A stretch of 64,000 bases of DNA from assembly GCF_900636745.1 (NCBI RefSeq), contig NZ_LR134310.1, positions 1,728,501-1,792,500 of the forward strand. Direction: 5' to 3'. Position numbers and translations under genes: made by a program. This DNA is from Actinobacillus equuli. GTDB lineage: Bacteria > Pseudomonadota > Gammaproteobacteria > Enterobacterales > Pasteurellaceae. Position 1 is the first letter of the stretch; every line of letters starts with the position of its first letter. Shown here piece by piece: positions 40,126-49,230 of the stretch. A model generated the notes under the pieces. That model did not search any database, was not told the origin of the DNA, and worked only from the letters and a program-made list of their open reading frames with translations.

Positions 40126-40280
40126 ATACAACTCCTATAATGTCTTAGTTGAACCTTAGGTTTAACTTGATACTACTCTTTTTTAGCTAAGTTGGGATAA
40201 CTTTATTTTAAATCTTTGAAGTCGATCACAAAATTTTCGTGAAACAGAGATTGATGAATTTACTCTATATTTGGCTCAGG

Positions 40281-40286
40281 TATAAT
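40281..40286 (+). promoter_or_regulatory. Likely -10 box for the 40.3 kb gene
   Basis: A perfect TATAAT (40281-40286), preceded by GG, 33 bp before the start codon. No strong -35 was seen. Confidence 0.45.
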
Positions 40287-40318
40287 ACAGCCTCTTTTGT
40301 TTAGTGGGGACAATAATA

Positions 40319-41242
40319 ATGCGCTACAAAGCTCTCTTATCTTTTTTCTTCGCAGTATTGAGCAGCACTGCGGTTGCTAAGTGGGAAAAAATCAATGATG
40401 TGGATTACACTTGGGGACCGTTCAAAATTTATAATATTTCCCTATTTACAGAAACGGGCGAATATAAAAATACAGAGCGTCCGGTCATGTTGACATTGAA
40501 ATACAGTAAGCCGGTTGATGGGCGAGATTTTGCGATTTCAGTGGCGAAATCATGGGCTAATTTGGGTATTACGCTTCCTGAACAAGATGAAGTGATCGAT
40601 CGTCTTCGTAAAATCTTACCGGATTTAAAACCGGATGATGCATTAAGCTATATTGCGTTAGCTGATCGAGGTTATTTTGTATTAAATGATCAGGTGATTG
40701 AGCAGGATTTTAACGCAGAATTTAATGATGCAATGCTGGCTATTTGGTTAGATCCGAAAGTTGAGTTCAGCTATAAGCTAATCGCTAAGAAAGTAGAAGG
40801 TGCAGAGCAAGAAGTACACCAGTCAGCAGAATATCGTCAAAGTTTAGAAGAAATTTCAATTGAACCGAAACAACAGAAATTATCAACCAAAGCTGAATTA
40901 ACAGATCAGCCGGCATCAACCGAGCAAGCGGTGGATTCTGAGTCACAATCGACAAAATTGGAGTCACCGAAATCGACTAAAAAAGTAGATATTGCAAAAG
41001 TTGCAGAAGTTAAACCGGCAAATAGTGAAGTTGAAAAAACACAAAATAAAACAGCGGTAGCAGTTCCCGAAACAGTTGTAGAACCGATTCAAGAAAAAAC
41101 TGAAACACCAGCAACGCCAGAAGCAGAACCTCAGCCGGTCGAGCAGAAGACAGAACCAACGAAGGAAGAATTAGAAAATCCGGAGAAGGAAGTCTTACCG
41201 GAATCTGATCCTACTCCTGTTTTCCAACTACCTGTATCCTAA
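40319..41242 (+). CDS. Periplasmic chalcone-isomerase-like protein with Pro/Glu-rich tail
   Basis: Exported protein of unknown function. Seen: a signal peptide of about 20 residues (MRYKALLSFFFAVLSSTAVA), then a domain of about 145 residues with YNISLFTETGEYKNTERPVM, LTLKYSKPVDGRDFAISVAK and FNDAMLAIWLDP, which recalls the bacterial chalcone-isomerase-like fold (Chalcone_3 type). The last 120 residues are low-complexity, rich in Pro, Glu, Lys and Thr, probably disordered or cell-wall spanning. The start at 40319 has GGGGA 8 nt upstream. The stop overlaps the treR start (TAATG), so the two are probably co-translated, though no functional link is known. Confidence 0.7.
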   Translation: MRYKALLSFFFAVLSSTAVAKWEKINDVDYTWGPFKIYNISLFTETGEYKNTERPVMLTLKYSKPVDGRDFAISVAKSWANLGITLPEQDEVIDRLRKILPDLKPDDALSYIALADRGYFVLNDQVIEQDFNAEFNDAMLAIWLDPKVEFSYKLIAKKVEGAEQEVHQSAEYRQSLEEISIEPKQQKLSTKAELTDQPASTEQAVDSESQSTKLESPKSTKKVDIAKVAEVKPANSEVEKTQNKTAVAVPETVVEPIQEKTETPATPEAEPQPVEQKTEPTKEELENPEKEVLPESDPTPVFQLPVS

Positions 41243-42180
41243 TGAAATTAACGATTAAAGATATTGCCGCACGTTGTAATGTCGGTAAATCCACTGTGTC
41301 TCGAGTGCTGAATAATGACCCTAAGGTGAGTGTTCAGACTCGAGAACGAGTGCAAGCAGTCATTGATGAATTAGGATTCCAGCCCAATCAAAGCGCCAGA
41401 GCAATGCGAGGAGCATCGTCTCCCGTTGTTGGTATTATTGTTACACGCCTTAACTCCACTGCTGAATCTCAAACTTTAAGCACGATTTTACAGCAGCTAT
41501 ACGCTAAAAATATTACTCCTCTGATTGTTGAGAGCCAATTTCAACCTGAATTAGTAACTCGCCATTTTGAATTATTCCGTCAACGTCAGGTGGATGGTGT
41601 TATTCTATTTGGTTTTTCACAACTTTCACTTGAAATTGTTCAGCAATGGCGAGGTTCACTGGTGACAGTTGCACGAGCTTATCCTAATATTCCGGCGGTA
41701 TATTATGATGATGAGAATGCGATTAGTGCATTAATGACGAAATTGTATCAGCAGGGGCATCGCAACATTGCCTATTTAGGCGTAAATGATCAAGATGAAA
41801 CAACCGGTCATGATCGCAATCGTAGTTATTTGGCTTTCTGTGATTCTCATCAGATTCCCGCTAATTTAGTGGAAGCGGAATTGACGATTGAAAGCGGTTA
41901 TTTGCAGATGCCGAAATTAATGCGTAAACCGGTATCAGCGATATTGTGCGCCAGCAGCTCGCTAGCGATTAGTGCATTAAAATATTTGCAAGAAAATCAG
42001 CAAAATTTACCGCTTGCTTGTATCGGGCAAAATGTATTATTGCAGTGTTTTGCAACCAACTTGCTTACGCTGGATTTTGGTTATCCCCAGGCGGGAAAAT
42101 GGGCGGTGGAGTTGTTATTAACGCAGCTCGGCGGCAAAACAACCACCGAGCAACGCAAAGTACCGGTTAACCTTTCTTAA
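41242..42180 (+). CDS. treR: Trehalose operon repressor TreR
   Basis: LacI-family repressor. Seen: N-terminal helix-turn-helix LTIKDIAARCNVGKSTVSRVLNN, the hinge FQPNQSARAMRG, and core-domain segments VVGIIVTRLNS, ESQFQPELV, VDGVILFGF, YYDDENAISALM and YQQGHRNIAYLGV, which track E. coli TreR closely; length 312 aa (315 in E. coli). In E. coli the inducer is trehalose-6-phosphate. treB and treC are not in the window, so its targets lie elsewhere. Coupled to the upstream gene by TAATG; its 3' end overlaps a convergent methyltransferase gene by 14 bp. Confidence 0.9.
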   Translation: MKLTIKDIAARCNVGKSTVSRVLNNDPKVSVQTRERVQAVIDELGFQPNQSARAMRGASSPVVGIIVTRLNSTAESQTLSTILQQLYAKNITPLIVESQFQPELVTRHFELFRQRQVDGVILFGFSQLSLEIVQQWRGSLVTVARAYPNIPAVYYDDENAISALMTKLYQQGHRNIAYLGVNDQDETTGHDRNRSYLAFCDSHQIPANLVEAELTIESGYLQMPKLMRKPVSAILCASSSLAISALKYLQENQQNLPLACIGQNVLLQCFATNLLTLDFGYPQAGKWAVELLLTQLGGKTTTEQRKVPVNLS

Positions 42181-42922
42181 CCGCTTTAATAAACAGTAAT
42201 GGCGGACGATGTTGTAGATCTTTAAATTCGGTATGCCATTGCGGTTGATTCGCCAGCATTGGCTCTTCCATTTGAACGATTTCAAAACCGGCTTGAATCA
42301 GCTGATTGCAGATTGTTGCCATGGTGCGATGATAGGTTTTGAATGCTTGTTGGAACCAACTTCTGTCTCGCTCACCCTCATCTCGATAATAATTTAAACG
42401 ATAAGCAACTTGTTGTTTTTGCTCATTTTTCTCCCAACGATAGCCGTCTTTATAGCAAGTGACAATCGGGTGTTCTTGGGAAAAAATCAGTGTACCGCAA
42501 GCGGTCATTTTTGCGGAAATTTTTGCAAGTAAATCGGCAAAGTCCTCAATATAATGGAACGCAAACGAGCTGGTGACCACATCAAAATTATCTTCTGGAA
42601 TTTTATCTAATTGTTCCATTGGCAAGCAGTGCAGTGAGAAAGCGGTCGATTTTTGCCAATTTTTTGCTAAACAGCTTTCCGCTTGTTTTAGCATTAGTTC
42701 CGATAAATCCAGCCCGACAACTTTACTCGCACCTAATTCTAAATAATGCGCCAAATGCACCCCGGTACCGCAGCCCAAATCTAACACTTTTTTATTGGTA
42801 AGATCCGGTAAAAGTGAAAACATAGTCGGCTTTTCCACCACTTCATTCATACTGATTGGGTTTTCACGTAATTGTTGATAACGTTCAAAGAAAATCGGGG
42901 TATCGTAAATACTTTTTTTCAA
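42167..42922 (-). CDS. Class I SAM-dependent methyltransferase
   Basis: Methyltransferase of unknown substrate. Seen: SAM-binding motif I KVLDLGCGTGVHLAHYLELGA, motif II VVGLDLSELML, and post-motif segment DVVTSSFAFHYIEDFADLLAKI. Length 251 aa. It overlaps treR tail to tail by 14 bp. It follows trpD across a terminator hairpin, so it probably has its own promoter. Small-molecule or tRNA methylation are both possible. Confidence 0.83.
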   Translation of the reverse strand: MKKSIYDTPIFFERYQQLRENPISMNEVVEKPTMFSLLPDLTNKKVLDLGCGTGVHLAHYLELGASKVVGLDLSELMLKQAESCLAKNWQKSTAFSLHCLPMEQLDKIPEDNFDVVTSSFAFHYIEDFADLLAKISAKMTACGTLIFSQEHPIVTCYKDGYRWEKNEQKQQVAYRLNYYRDEGERDRSWFQQAFKTYHRTMATICNQLIQAGFEIVQMEEPMLANQPQWHTEFKDLQHRPPLLFIKAVKKG

Positions 42923-42936
42923 CTGTTTATTCCTAT

Positions 42937-42958
42937 AAAAAAGCCCACAAATGTGGGC
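42937..42958 (-). terminator. Terminator of the trpEGD operon
   Basis: GCCCACA (42943-42949) and TGTGGGC (42952-42958), followed on the minus strand by six T residues (42937-42942). Located just downstream of the trpD stop. Confidence 0.85.
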
Positions 42959-42964
42959 GATATG

Positions 42965-43969
42965 TTACTGGTATTGGGCGAGATTTTGCAAGGTCTGATA
43001 GGCTTTATCTGTTCTCAGCAAGTCTTTGACACGTTGTACGTTGGCTTTTAAATCTCGTTCGCCGAAAGTACGTATAAGCATAGCGGTATTTACCGCAACC
43101 GCATCAATATGTGCCGCTTCGCCTTTGCCTTGTAATAAAGCGGTAATTTTTTTTGCATTTTCAGCCGGCTCACCACCTTTTAATGCCTCAATTGAATGGC
43201 GTTGAATCCCAAAATCCTCCGGTGTCAGTGTGAAATAATGGATTTCGCCTTGTTCAATTTCAGCCACTAAAGTTTCGTCGTGTACCGCCACTTCATCTAA
43301 ACCGGAACCGTACACCACAATCGAATGTTGATGATTTAAGGTGCGTACCGTTTCCGCATAAATTTTTAACACATCCGGTGAATAAACGCCGAGTAATTGG
43401 CGTTTAGCGTGCGCCGGATTGACTAACGGTCCTAAAATATTAAATAGCGTGCGAGTTTTCAACGCTTGGCGTACCGGTACGGCGTGTTTAAAACCGGCGT
43501 GGTAAAGCGGTGCAAATAAGAAACAGAGATTATTTTCATCTAACGCTTGGCGTGCGGTTTGGGGTGAAATCGCCACATTAATCCCTAATGCGGATAGCAC
43601 ATCGCTGGCGCCGGTTTTACTGGAAACGCTACGGCTACCGTGTTTTGCTACCTTATAGCCTAAGGTCGCCGCTACAATCGCACTGGCGGTAGATATATTG
43701 ATTGTGTTTTGTCCATCACCACCGGTTCCGACAATATCGGCAAAAGCATAATCGGGAGTTGGGAATGCGGTTGCATTGGCGAATGCGGCCTCAACTGCTC
43801 CGGTGATTTCCTCGATTGTTTCGCCTCGTACTTTTAACGCAATTAATGCGCCGGCGAGTTGTTCGTTAGAAAGGTTACCTTGAATCACTTGTTCAAAAAA
43901 GTATTGCGATTCTACTTTTGTGAGTATTTTATTTTCAAATAATTGGCTAAGAATGTTGTCGAGTTGCAT
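42965..43969 (-). CDS. trpD: Anthranilate phosphoribosyltransferase TrpD
   Basis: Transfers phosphoribose from PRPP to anthranilate in tryptophan synthesis. Seen: [19 protein letters not shown] (PRPP site), [17 protein letters not shown], and [15 protein letters not shown]. Length 334 aa matches monofunctional TrpD. Third gene of trpE-trpG-trpD; unlike E. coli, TrpG is a separate protein rather than fused to TrpD. Confidence 0.96.
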   Translation of the reverse strand: MQLDNILSQLFENKILTKVESQYFFEQVIQGNLSNEQLAGALIALKVRGETIEEITGAVEAAFANATAFPTPDYAFADIVGTGGDGQNTINISTASAIVAATLGYKVAKHGSRSVSSKTGASDVLSALGINVAISPQTARQALDENNLCFLFAPLYHAGFKHAVPVRQALKTRTLFNILGPLVNPAHAKRQLLGVYSPDVLKIYAETVRTLNHQHSIVVYGSGLDEVAVHDETLVAEIEQGEIHYFTLTPEDFGIQRHSIEALKGGEPAENAKKITALLQGKGEAAHIDAVAVNTAMLIRTFGERDLKANVQRVKDLLRTDKAYQTLQNLAQYQ

Positions 43970-44025
43970 AGTGTTATCCTGTTTTTGTTATGCTGATAAG
44001 CGGTTATTTTTCTAAATTTTTTTGC

Positions 44026-44613
44026 TTAATGTTGTGTGGAAAGCAACCATTCGACAGATTGTTTTAATAATTTGGTACCTTCTACGGTCAGGATGGATTC
44101 AGGATGAAATTGAAAACCGCAAATCGGTAATTGTTTGTGGCGAACCGCCATCACGATATTATTAAAGCGAGCATTGATTTCTAATTCATCCGGTAGATTA
44201 TCCCCCATCAATGAATGGTAACGGGCAACCGGCATCAGGTTATTGATGCCGTGGAACATTGCTTGGTTATCGTGTTCAATTTTAGACACTTTGCCGTGTA
44301 AAACGGTACCGGTATGCACGATACGTCCGCCTAATGCTTCGATAATTGCTTGATGACCCAAACAAATACCAATCATCGGTACAACGCCTTTGAGCTGTTT
44401 AATAATTGCTAACATATTGCCGGCTTCTGCCGGTGTGCCGGGGCCGGGCGAAAGTGCCACAATACAATTTTCGGTAGTTTGTGCTTTGTTTAGAAAGTCT
44501 TCTAACGGGTAATCATTACGAAAAATCGTCACTTGATGACCTAATTCACGAAATTGATCGACAAGGTTGTAGGTAAACGAGTCAAAATTATCAACAAAAA
44601 GAATATGTGCCAT
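44026..44613 (-). CDS. trpG: Anthranilate synthase glutamine amidotransferase TrpG
   Basis: Glutaminase subunit that feeds ammonia to TrpE. Seen: FVDNFDSFTYNLVDQFRELG, the catalytic Cys motif GICLGHQAI, and the His-Glu pair in FQFHPESILT. Length 195 aa, single-domain form. Lies between trpE (13 bp gap) and trpD (56 bp gap). Confidence 0.96.
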   Translation of the reverse strand: MAHILFVDNFDSFTYNLVDQFRELGHQVTIFRNDYPLEDFLNKAQTTENCIVALSPGPGTPAEAGNMLAIIKQLKGVVPMIGICLGHQAIIEALGGRIVHTGTVLHGKVSKIEHDNQAMFHGINNLMPVARYHSLMGDNLPDELEINARFNNIVMAVRHKQLPICGFQFHPESILTVEGTKLLKQSVEWLLSTQH

Positions 44614-44626
44614 AGCTTATCCGTCC

Positions 44627-46177
44627 TTATTTAGTATTCACTTGTGCGATTGCTTTTAATACGGCTTTCGCTTTGTGACGTGTTTCATCCGCTTCCGATT
44701 GCGGATCCGAATCCAATACTTCTCCGCAACCGGCTTGTACGTAAGCGATACCGCTTTGTACGAATGCGGAGCGGATCACAATACAGGTGTCTAAATCGCC
44801 GTGCGAAGTTAAGTAACCGACCGCACCGCCGTAGCTATGGCGTTTTTGTTGTTCCACTTGATAGATTAACTGCATCGCTTTAATTTTAGGCGCACCGGTT
44901 AAAGTCCCCATATTCATACACGCCTGATAAGCATGTAGTGCATCTAAATCGGTACGCAATGTGCCAACCACTCGAGAGACAAGGTGCATAATTTGTGAAT
45001 AGCGATCGATTTGCATCAGATCAACCACTTTACGTGTACCGGCTTGGCAAACACGAGCGACATCATTACGAGCCAGATCGACCAACATTAAATGTTCTGC
45101 CAATTCTTTTTGATCTAAACGCAATTCCAATTCTAAGCGTGAATCCAATTCCGGATCGATATTGCCATTAGCATCAAAGCCACGTGGACGAGAGCCGGCA
45201 ATCGGATAGATTTCTAATTGGCGATTAGCTTGAGAATATTTCAGCGCACTTTCGGGCGATGCACCGAATAAAGTAAAGTTCTCGCCTTGCATAAAGAACA
45301 TATACGGGCTTGGATTATTGATTTTGAGCTGACGATAAGCGGCTAAAATATTTGGGCAAGGTAAGCTAAAACGGCGTGAAGGCACAATTTGGAACACATC
45401 ACCGATATGAATATGATGTTTGAGTTTTTGAACGATCTGTTTAAAGTCTTCATCTTCAATATTAGTTTTTACTTCACCACTTGCCGCTTGAATCGGTAAA
45501 CGCAATTCACAAGGCTGATATTTTGCAAGAATTTGGCTAAATTCGACCGCTTGTTGCTGTAAGCGACTTTGTTGGGTTTCATCGAAGCAGAAAGTGTGCA
45601 ACACTGATTCCTGTTTTTGGTGGTCAATAAACACTAATTGTTCGGCAAGATAGAAGCTGTAATCGTGGCAACGTAAGCCATCATCTTGTAATTGAATGCC
45701 GTCCATCGGAATAAAATGGGCAACCAAATCGTAGCTAAATAAACCGCCTAAATAGATCGGATTCGCTTTATCGGCAAAAAGTTGGCTCACACAACGTAAA
45801 CCGTCAAACACGGTGCTGGTTTTAAGTTTGCTGTCTTCATCTAAATTTTGTGCAATGGGTGGAAAGGTTGCCGACAAGCGGTTAAATTCCGTTGAAACTT
45901 TGCAATTTGGAGCCGGAGATAACTGAGCAAGCGCTGCTTGAATATGGGGAAGTACAGCTTTACCGTTTTCAGTTAACGCCTCAAAAGTGACGGTTTGAGC
46001 ATCGCAATAAATATGTAATGCGGATTGGGCGAATAATAGGCTTTTTAAGCTATTTTTACTGTGGATTTCTGCTGAGTCTAATAAAAGTGTATGTGGTTTA
46101 TTATCGCATAGGTGATAAAACGCTACGGTTGTATCTTCATAATAGGGAAGTTGTGTTTGCTGAGTATTTAGATTCAT
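44627..46177 (-). CDS. trpE: Anthranilate synthase component I TrpE
   Basis: Converts chorismate to anthranilate; first committed step of tryptophan synthesis. Seen: the C-terminal chorismate-binding core with FQIVPSRRFSLPC, FGASPESALKYSQ, PIAGSRPRGFD, LMLVDLARNDVARVC and GTLTGAPKIKAMQLIY, and an N-terminal region with LLLDSAEIHSKNSLKSLL resembling the tryptophan feedback site. Length 516 aa matches E. coli TrpE (520 aa). Preceded by AAGGAATCG and by a promoter overlapped by a TrpR-like operator. Confidence 0.96.
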   Translation of the reverse strand: MNLNTQQTQLPYYEDTTVAFYHLCDNKPHTLLLDSAEIHSKNSLKSLLFAQSALHIYCDAQTVTFEALTENGKAVLPHIQAALAQLSPAPNCKVSTEFNRLSATFPPIAQNLDEDSKLKTSTVFDGLRCVSQLFADKANPIYLGGLFSYDLVAHFIPMDGIQLQDDGLRCHDYSFYLAEQLVFIDHQKQESVLHTFCFDETQQSRLQQQAVEFSQILAKYQPCELRLPIQAASGEVKTNIEDEDFKQIVQKLKHHIHIGDVFQIVPSRRFSLPCPNILAAYRQLKINNPSPYMFFMQGENFTLFGASPESALKYSQANRQLEIYPIAGSRPRGFDANGNIDPELDSRLELELRLDQKELAEHLMLVDLARNDVARVCQAGTRKVVDLMQIDRYSQIMHLVSRVVGTLRTDLDALHAYQACMNMGTLTGAPKIKAMQLIYQVEQQKRHSYGGAVGYLTSHGDLDTCIVIRSAFVQSGIAYVQAGCGEVLDSDPQSEADETRHKAKAVLKAIAQVNTK

Positions 46178-46207
46178 TTCACGATTCCTTGTTTTATTTT
46201 TAATTTT

Positions 46208-46225
46208 GTACTATTAAACTAGTAT
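46208..46225 (-). promoter_or_regulatory. TrpR operator upstream of trpE
   Basis: GTACTATTAAACTAGTAT, close to the TrpR operator GTACTAGTTAACTAGTAC. It overlaps the -10 of the trpE promoter, the expected position for repression. Confidence 0.8.
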
Positions 46226-46241
46226 AAAAATGATAAGTCAA
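46213..46241 (-). promoter_or_regulatory. trpE promoter
   Basis: On the minus strand TTGACT (46241-46236), a 17-bp spacer and TTTAAT (46218-46213). The implied untranslated leader is only about 30 nt, leaving no room for a trp leader peptide. Confidence 0.65.
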
Positions 46242-46336
46242 GTGATTTTTTTAATACTGGGAATTTGACTAAAACGGCTGATTTTATTTACTTGCTTTTG
46301 TACAATAACGATTATTTCTTACCTATGAGATACATT

Positions 46337-47233
46337 ATGGCAACTCCACAATCCGGCATTACATTAACCCATCGTAAATCAGGCATTTTCATTGAAGCGA
46401 ATGTGTTAAATATTGAAACGTTTCGTTCTAGAATTCATACCATTCAGCATCAATTTCAAGAAATTCAGCAGCAGTTTGCTACAGAGGCATTAGGGCTTAC
46501 CCTTGCTTTTGGTAAAGCGCTTTGGAGCCAGCTAAAGGTTAATTCCGTTACTGAATTAAAGGATTTTGTTGCGCTAGGCAAAGCAGAGCGAGAGTATGCG
46601 CCGGCAACCCAACGTGATTTTTTAGTGCATATCCAATCTAATCGTCCGGATATTAATTTTTCTATCGCTTTGATGGTGGTGGAACAATTAAAAGAAGTGG
46701 CAGAAATTGTGGAAGAAACCCATGGTTTTCGTTGGGTGGAAGAGCGTGATTTAACCGGCTTTATTGACGGCACTGAGAATCCGCAAACCGATGAAAAACT
46801 GCGTGAAGTCGCTTTAATTGAAGACGGTGAGGATGCCGGTGGTAGTTATGTGTTGAGTCAACGTTATGTTCATCAATTGGCAAAATGGCATAAGATGAAC
46901 ACGGAGCGTCAAGAACAAGTGATCGGCAGAACAAAAGCGGACAGTGTTGAGCTTGAGGATGTGCCGGAAAATTCTCACGTAGGGCGTGTGGATTTAAAAG
47001 AAAATGGCAAAGGTTTAAAAATTTTACGCCACAGTTTGCCGTACGGTTTAGCGAGCGGCGAGCATGGTCTATATTTCATTGCTTTTGCGAAACGTTTACA
47101 CAATATCGACCAACAGCTTAAAAGTATGTTTGGTGAATTAGACGGCAAAACAGACCGCTTGTTAGGCTTTACTAAGCCGGTTTCCGGTAGTTATTATTTT
47201 GCGCCGTCGCTAGAGCAATTAGCAGCACTCTAA
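46337..47233 (+). CDS. yfeX: DyP-type heme peroxidase YfeX-like
   Basis: Cytoplasmic heme enzyme of the dye-decolorising peroxidase family. Seen: the GFIDGTENP motif (catalytic Asp144), proximal heme His214 in ENSHVGRVDL, and KILRHSLPYGLASGEHGLYFIAF, almost identical in pattern to E. coli YfeX. YfeX has been described variously as a peroxidase acting on porphyrins or in heme-iron release; the role here is inference. The start at 46337 (MATPQSG) gives 298 aa; upstream residues in frame do not look like coding sequence. Confidence 0.9.
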   Translation: MATPQSGITLTHRKSGIFIEANVLNIETFRSRIHTIQHQFQEIQQQFATEALGLTLAFGKALWSQLKVNSVTELKDFVALGKAEREYAPATQRDFLVHIQSNRPDINFSIALMVVEQLKEVAEIVEETHGFRWVEERDLTGFIDGTENPQTDEKLREVALIEDGEDAGGSYVLSQRYVHQLAKWHKMNTERQEQVIGRTKADSVELEDVPENSHVGRVDLKENGKGLKILRHSLPYGLASGEHGLYFIAFAKRLHNIDQQLKSMFGELDGKTDRLLGFTKPVSGSYYFAPSLEQLAAL

Positions 47234-47263
47234 GAACGGTATAATTCTTTAGAGAATATAAGA

Positions 47264-47294
47264 ATGTTGGTGTATAATGCACCAACATTTTTTT
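47264..47294 (+). terminator. Terminator hairpin with TATAAT in its loop, before yciO
   Basis: ATGTTGGTG (47264-47272) and CACCAACAT (47280-47288) form a 9-bp stem with a 7-nt loop reading TATAATG, then seven T residues. It ends yfeX transcription; the loop could be a promoter -10 for yciO (start 47311), so both functions are possible. A second TATAAT lies at 47240-47245. Confidence 0.75.
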
Positions 47295-47310
47295 CGAAGG
47301 ATATTACGCT

Positions 47311-47928
47311 ATGAGCCAATTTTTTTATATTCATCCTGATAACCCTCAGGCACGTTTGATTAATCAAGCGGTAGAAATTATTAAAAATGGTGGCGTTATT
47401 ATTTATCCGACAGATTCAGGTTATGCTTTAGGCTGTGCAATTGGTGAAAAACACGCAATGGATCGCATTGTTGCGATTCGTAAATTGCCTGAAAATCACA
47501 ATTTTACCTTGGTATGTAGTGATTTGTCAGAGCTTTCCACTTATGCATTAGTCACTAATCAATCTTATCGCTTAATCAAAAATAACACCCCAAATCCTTA
47601 TACCTTTATTTTACCGGCAACTAAAGATGTGCCGCGTAGATTAATGACTAAACGTAAGACGATTGGGATTCGTGTACCGGATAATGCGATCGCTTTGGCA
47701 TTAATTGCAGCGCTAGGTGAGCCGATTTTATCTTGCTCGTTAATGTTACCTGATACGGAAATTACCGAATCGGATCCGGATGAAATTCGAGAACATTTAG
47801 AGCATCGTGTGGATTTAATTATCCACGGCGGTTATTTAGGTCAAGAGCCGACAACCGTGATTGATTTAACCGAAGATAGTCCTCGAATTATTCGTGAAGG
47901 ATCGGGCGATATTACGCCTTTTAACTAA
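47311..47928 (+). CDS. yciO: YciO (Sua5/YrdC-like) protein
   Basis: Sua5/YciO/YrdC-fold protein. Seen: NQAVEIIKNGGVIIYPTDSGYALGC, RIVAIRKLPENHNFTLV, RVPDNAIALALIAALGEPILS and the C-terminal PTTVIDLTEDSPRIIREGSGD. YciO is the paralogue of the tRNA threonylcarbamoyl-AMP synthase and its own role is unclear. Length 205 aa, as in E. coli (206 aa). The yciO-rluB order next to a trp operon is also found in enterics. Confidence 0.9.
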   Translation: MSQFFYIHPDNPQARLINQAVEIIKNGGVIIYPTDSGYALGCAIGEKHAMDRIVAIRKLPENHNFTLVCSDLSELSTYALVTNQSYRLIKNNTPNPYTFILPATKDVPRRLMTKRKTIGIRVPDNAIALALIAALGEPILSCSLMLPDTEITESDPDEIREHLEHRVDLIIHGGYLGQEPTTVIDLTEDSPRIIREGSGDITPFN

Positions 47929-48012
47929 TCGCATTTTCTCCTATCGTGTATAGGAAAAGTGGAGAAATCCATATTTCAGACGCTCGTGAGAGCGACAATT
48001 TAAGGAATTTTA

Positions 48013-49086
48013 ATGACAACATTTCAAAAAAAACAAACCGATAAACGTTCAACGTCTTTTAAACATTCGCAAGGCGAAAAGCGTTTTGATAAACGTAGCG
48101 GAGACAAGCGTTCATCATCTAAAAAATTTGATGAACAATCTGAAAGACGTACCCGTCCAACGTCTAAACCATTAGTAAAAAAATCAGTAAAACCGACCGC
48201 TTCTGTTATTGAGACAGCAGAGAAAAAAGCGAAAGTAGCCGGCGAAAAATTACAGAAAATTCTAGCGCGTGCCGGTCAGGGCTCTCGTCGCGAGTTGGAA
48301 GAGATTATTGCAGCGGGGCGTGTGAGCGTTGACGGTAAAATCGCCAGCTTAGGCGATCGTGTGCAAGTAAGCAGTGCTACTAAAATTCGTATTGACGGTA
48401 ATTTGATCAGCCTAATTCCGGCACAAAAAGAAATTTGTCGCGTATTGATGTATTACAAACCGGAAGGTGAATTATGTACCCGTTCTGATCCGGAAGGCCG
48501 TGCAACCGTATTTGATCGCTTACCTCGTTTAACTGGTGCACGTTGGATTGCGGTCGGTCGTTTAGATATTAATACTTCAGGTTTATTACTGTTTACTACA
48601 GACGGTGAGTTAGCGAATCGTTTAATGCACCCGAGCCGAGAAGTAGAGCGTGAATATTCCGTGCGTGTGTTTGGTAATATTGATGAAGCAATGCTGCAAC
48701 GTTTACGTAAAGGTGTTCAGTTAGAAGATGGTCCGGCAAACTTTAAACAGATTAAAACCGTTGGCGGCACAGGTTTGAACCAATGGTTTGATGTGACTTT
48801 AACCGAAGGACGTAACCGTGAAGTACGTCGTTTATGGGAATCGCAAGGTGTTGAGGTTAGCCGCCTAATTCGTATTCGTTACGGTAATATCAAATTGGAA
48901 AAAGGGTTACCTCGCGGCGGTTGGGAAGAAATGGGCTTGGAGCAAGTAAACTATTTACGTGAGCTTGTTGGCTTACCGGCGGAAACCGAAACCAAGGTAG
49001 ATGTGACGAAAAATCGCCGTCGTACCAATATTCGCCAAATTCGTAAAGCGGTAAAACAGCATTCTAAATATCGTGCGAAAGCATAA
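48013..49086 (+). CDS. rluB: 23S rRNA pseudouridine(2605) synthase RluB
   Basis: RsuA-family pseudouridine synthase. Seen: an N-terminal basic, Lys/Ser-rich extension of about 75 residues, an S4 RNA-binding domain ([20 protein letters not shown]), the catalytic-Asp motif [16 protein letters not shown], and [21 protein letters not shown]. Length 357 aa; the C-terminal basic tail is typical of RluB. Follows yciO by 84 bp with weak ribosome site TAAGGAATTTTA. Confidence 0.92.
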   Translation: MTTFQKKQTDKRSTSFKHSQGEKRFDKRSGDKRSSSKKFDEQSERRTRPTSKPLVKKSVKPTASVIETAEKKAKVAGEKLQKILARAGQGSRRELEEIIAAGRVSVDGKIASLGDRVQVSSATKIRIDGNLISLIPAQKEICRVLMYYKPEGELCTRSDPEGRATVFDRLPRLTGARWIAVGRLDINTSGLLLFTTDGELANRLMHPSREVEREYSVRVFGNIDEAMLQRLRKGVQLEDGPANFKQIKTVGGTGLNQWFDVTLTEGRNREVRRLWESQGVEVSRLIRIRYGNIKLEKGLPRGGWEEMGLEQVNYLRELVGLPAETETKVDVTKNRRRTNIRQIRKAVKQHSKYRAKA

Positions 49087-49103
49087 CAAATAAGAGATAA
49101 AAG

Positions 49104-49140
49104 AAACGGTCGGATTGATAAGGTCTGACCGTTTTTGTTT
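49104..49140 (+). terminator. Terminator after rluB
   Basis: AAACGGTC (49104-49111) and GACCGTTT (49127-49134), loop of 15 nt, followed by a T-rich tail. Confidence 0.75.
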
Positions 49141-49168
49141 TTATATTTAAGTTGATTTTAGTAAAAAT

Positions 49169-49197
49169 TATTTGTTTTGTAATTTTTTGTGTATAAT
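49169..49197 (+). promoter_or_regulatory. Probable promoter of the 49.2 kb lipoprotein
   Basis: TATAAT at 49192-49197, 34 bp before the start, with T-rich sequence and imperfect -35 candidates (TTGTTT at 49172-49177). By eye only. Confidence 0.45.
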
Positions 49198-49230
49198 ATA
49201 CTCGTTTTTTTAGTTACCTATGGAGTTTAT

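Noticed and set aside
46178-46264. trp leader peptide/attenuator
   Set aside because: The region between promoter and trpE is too short and holds no Trp-rich short open frame.
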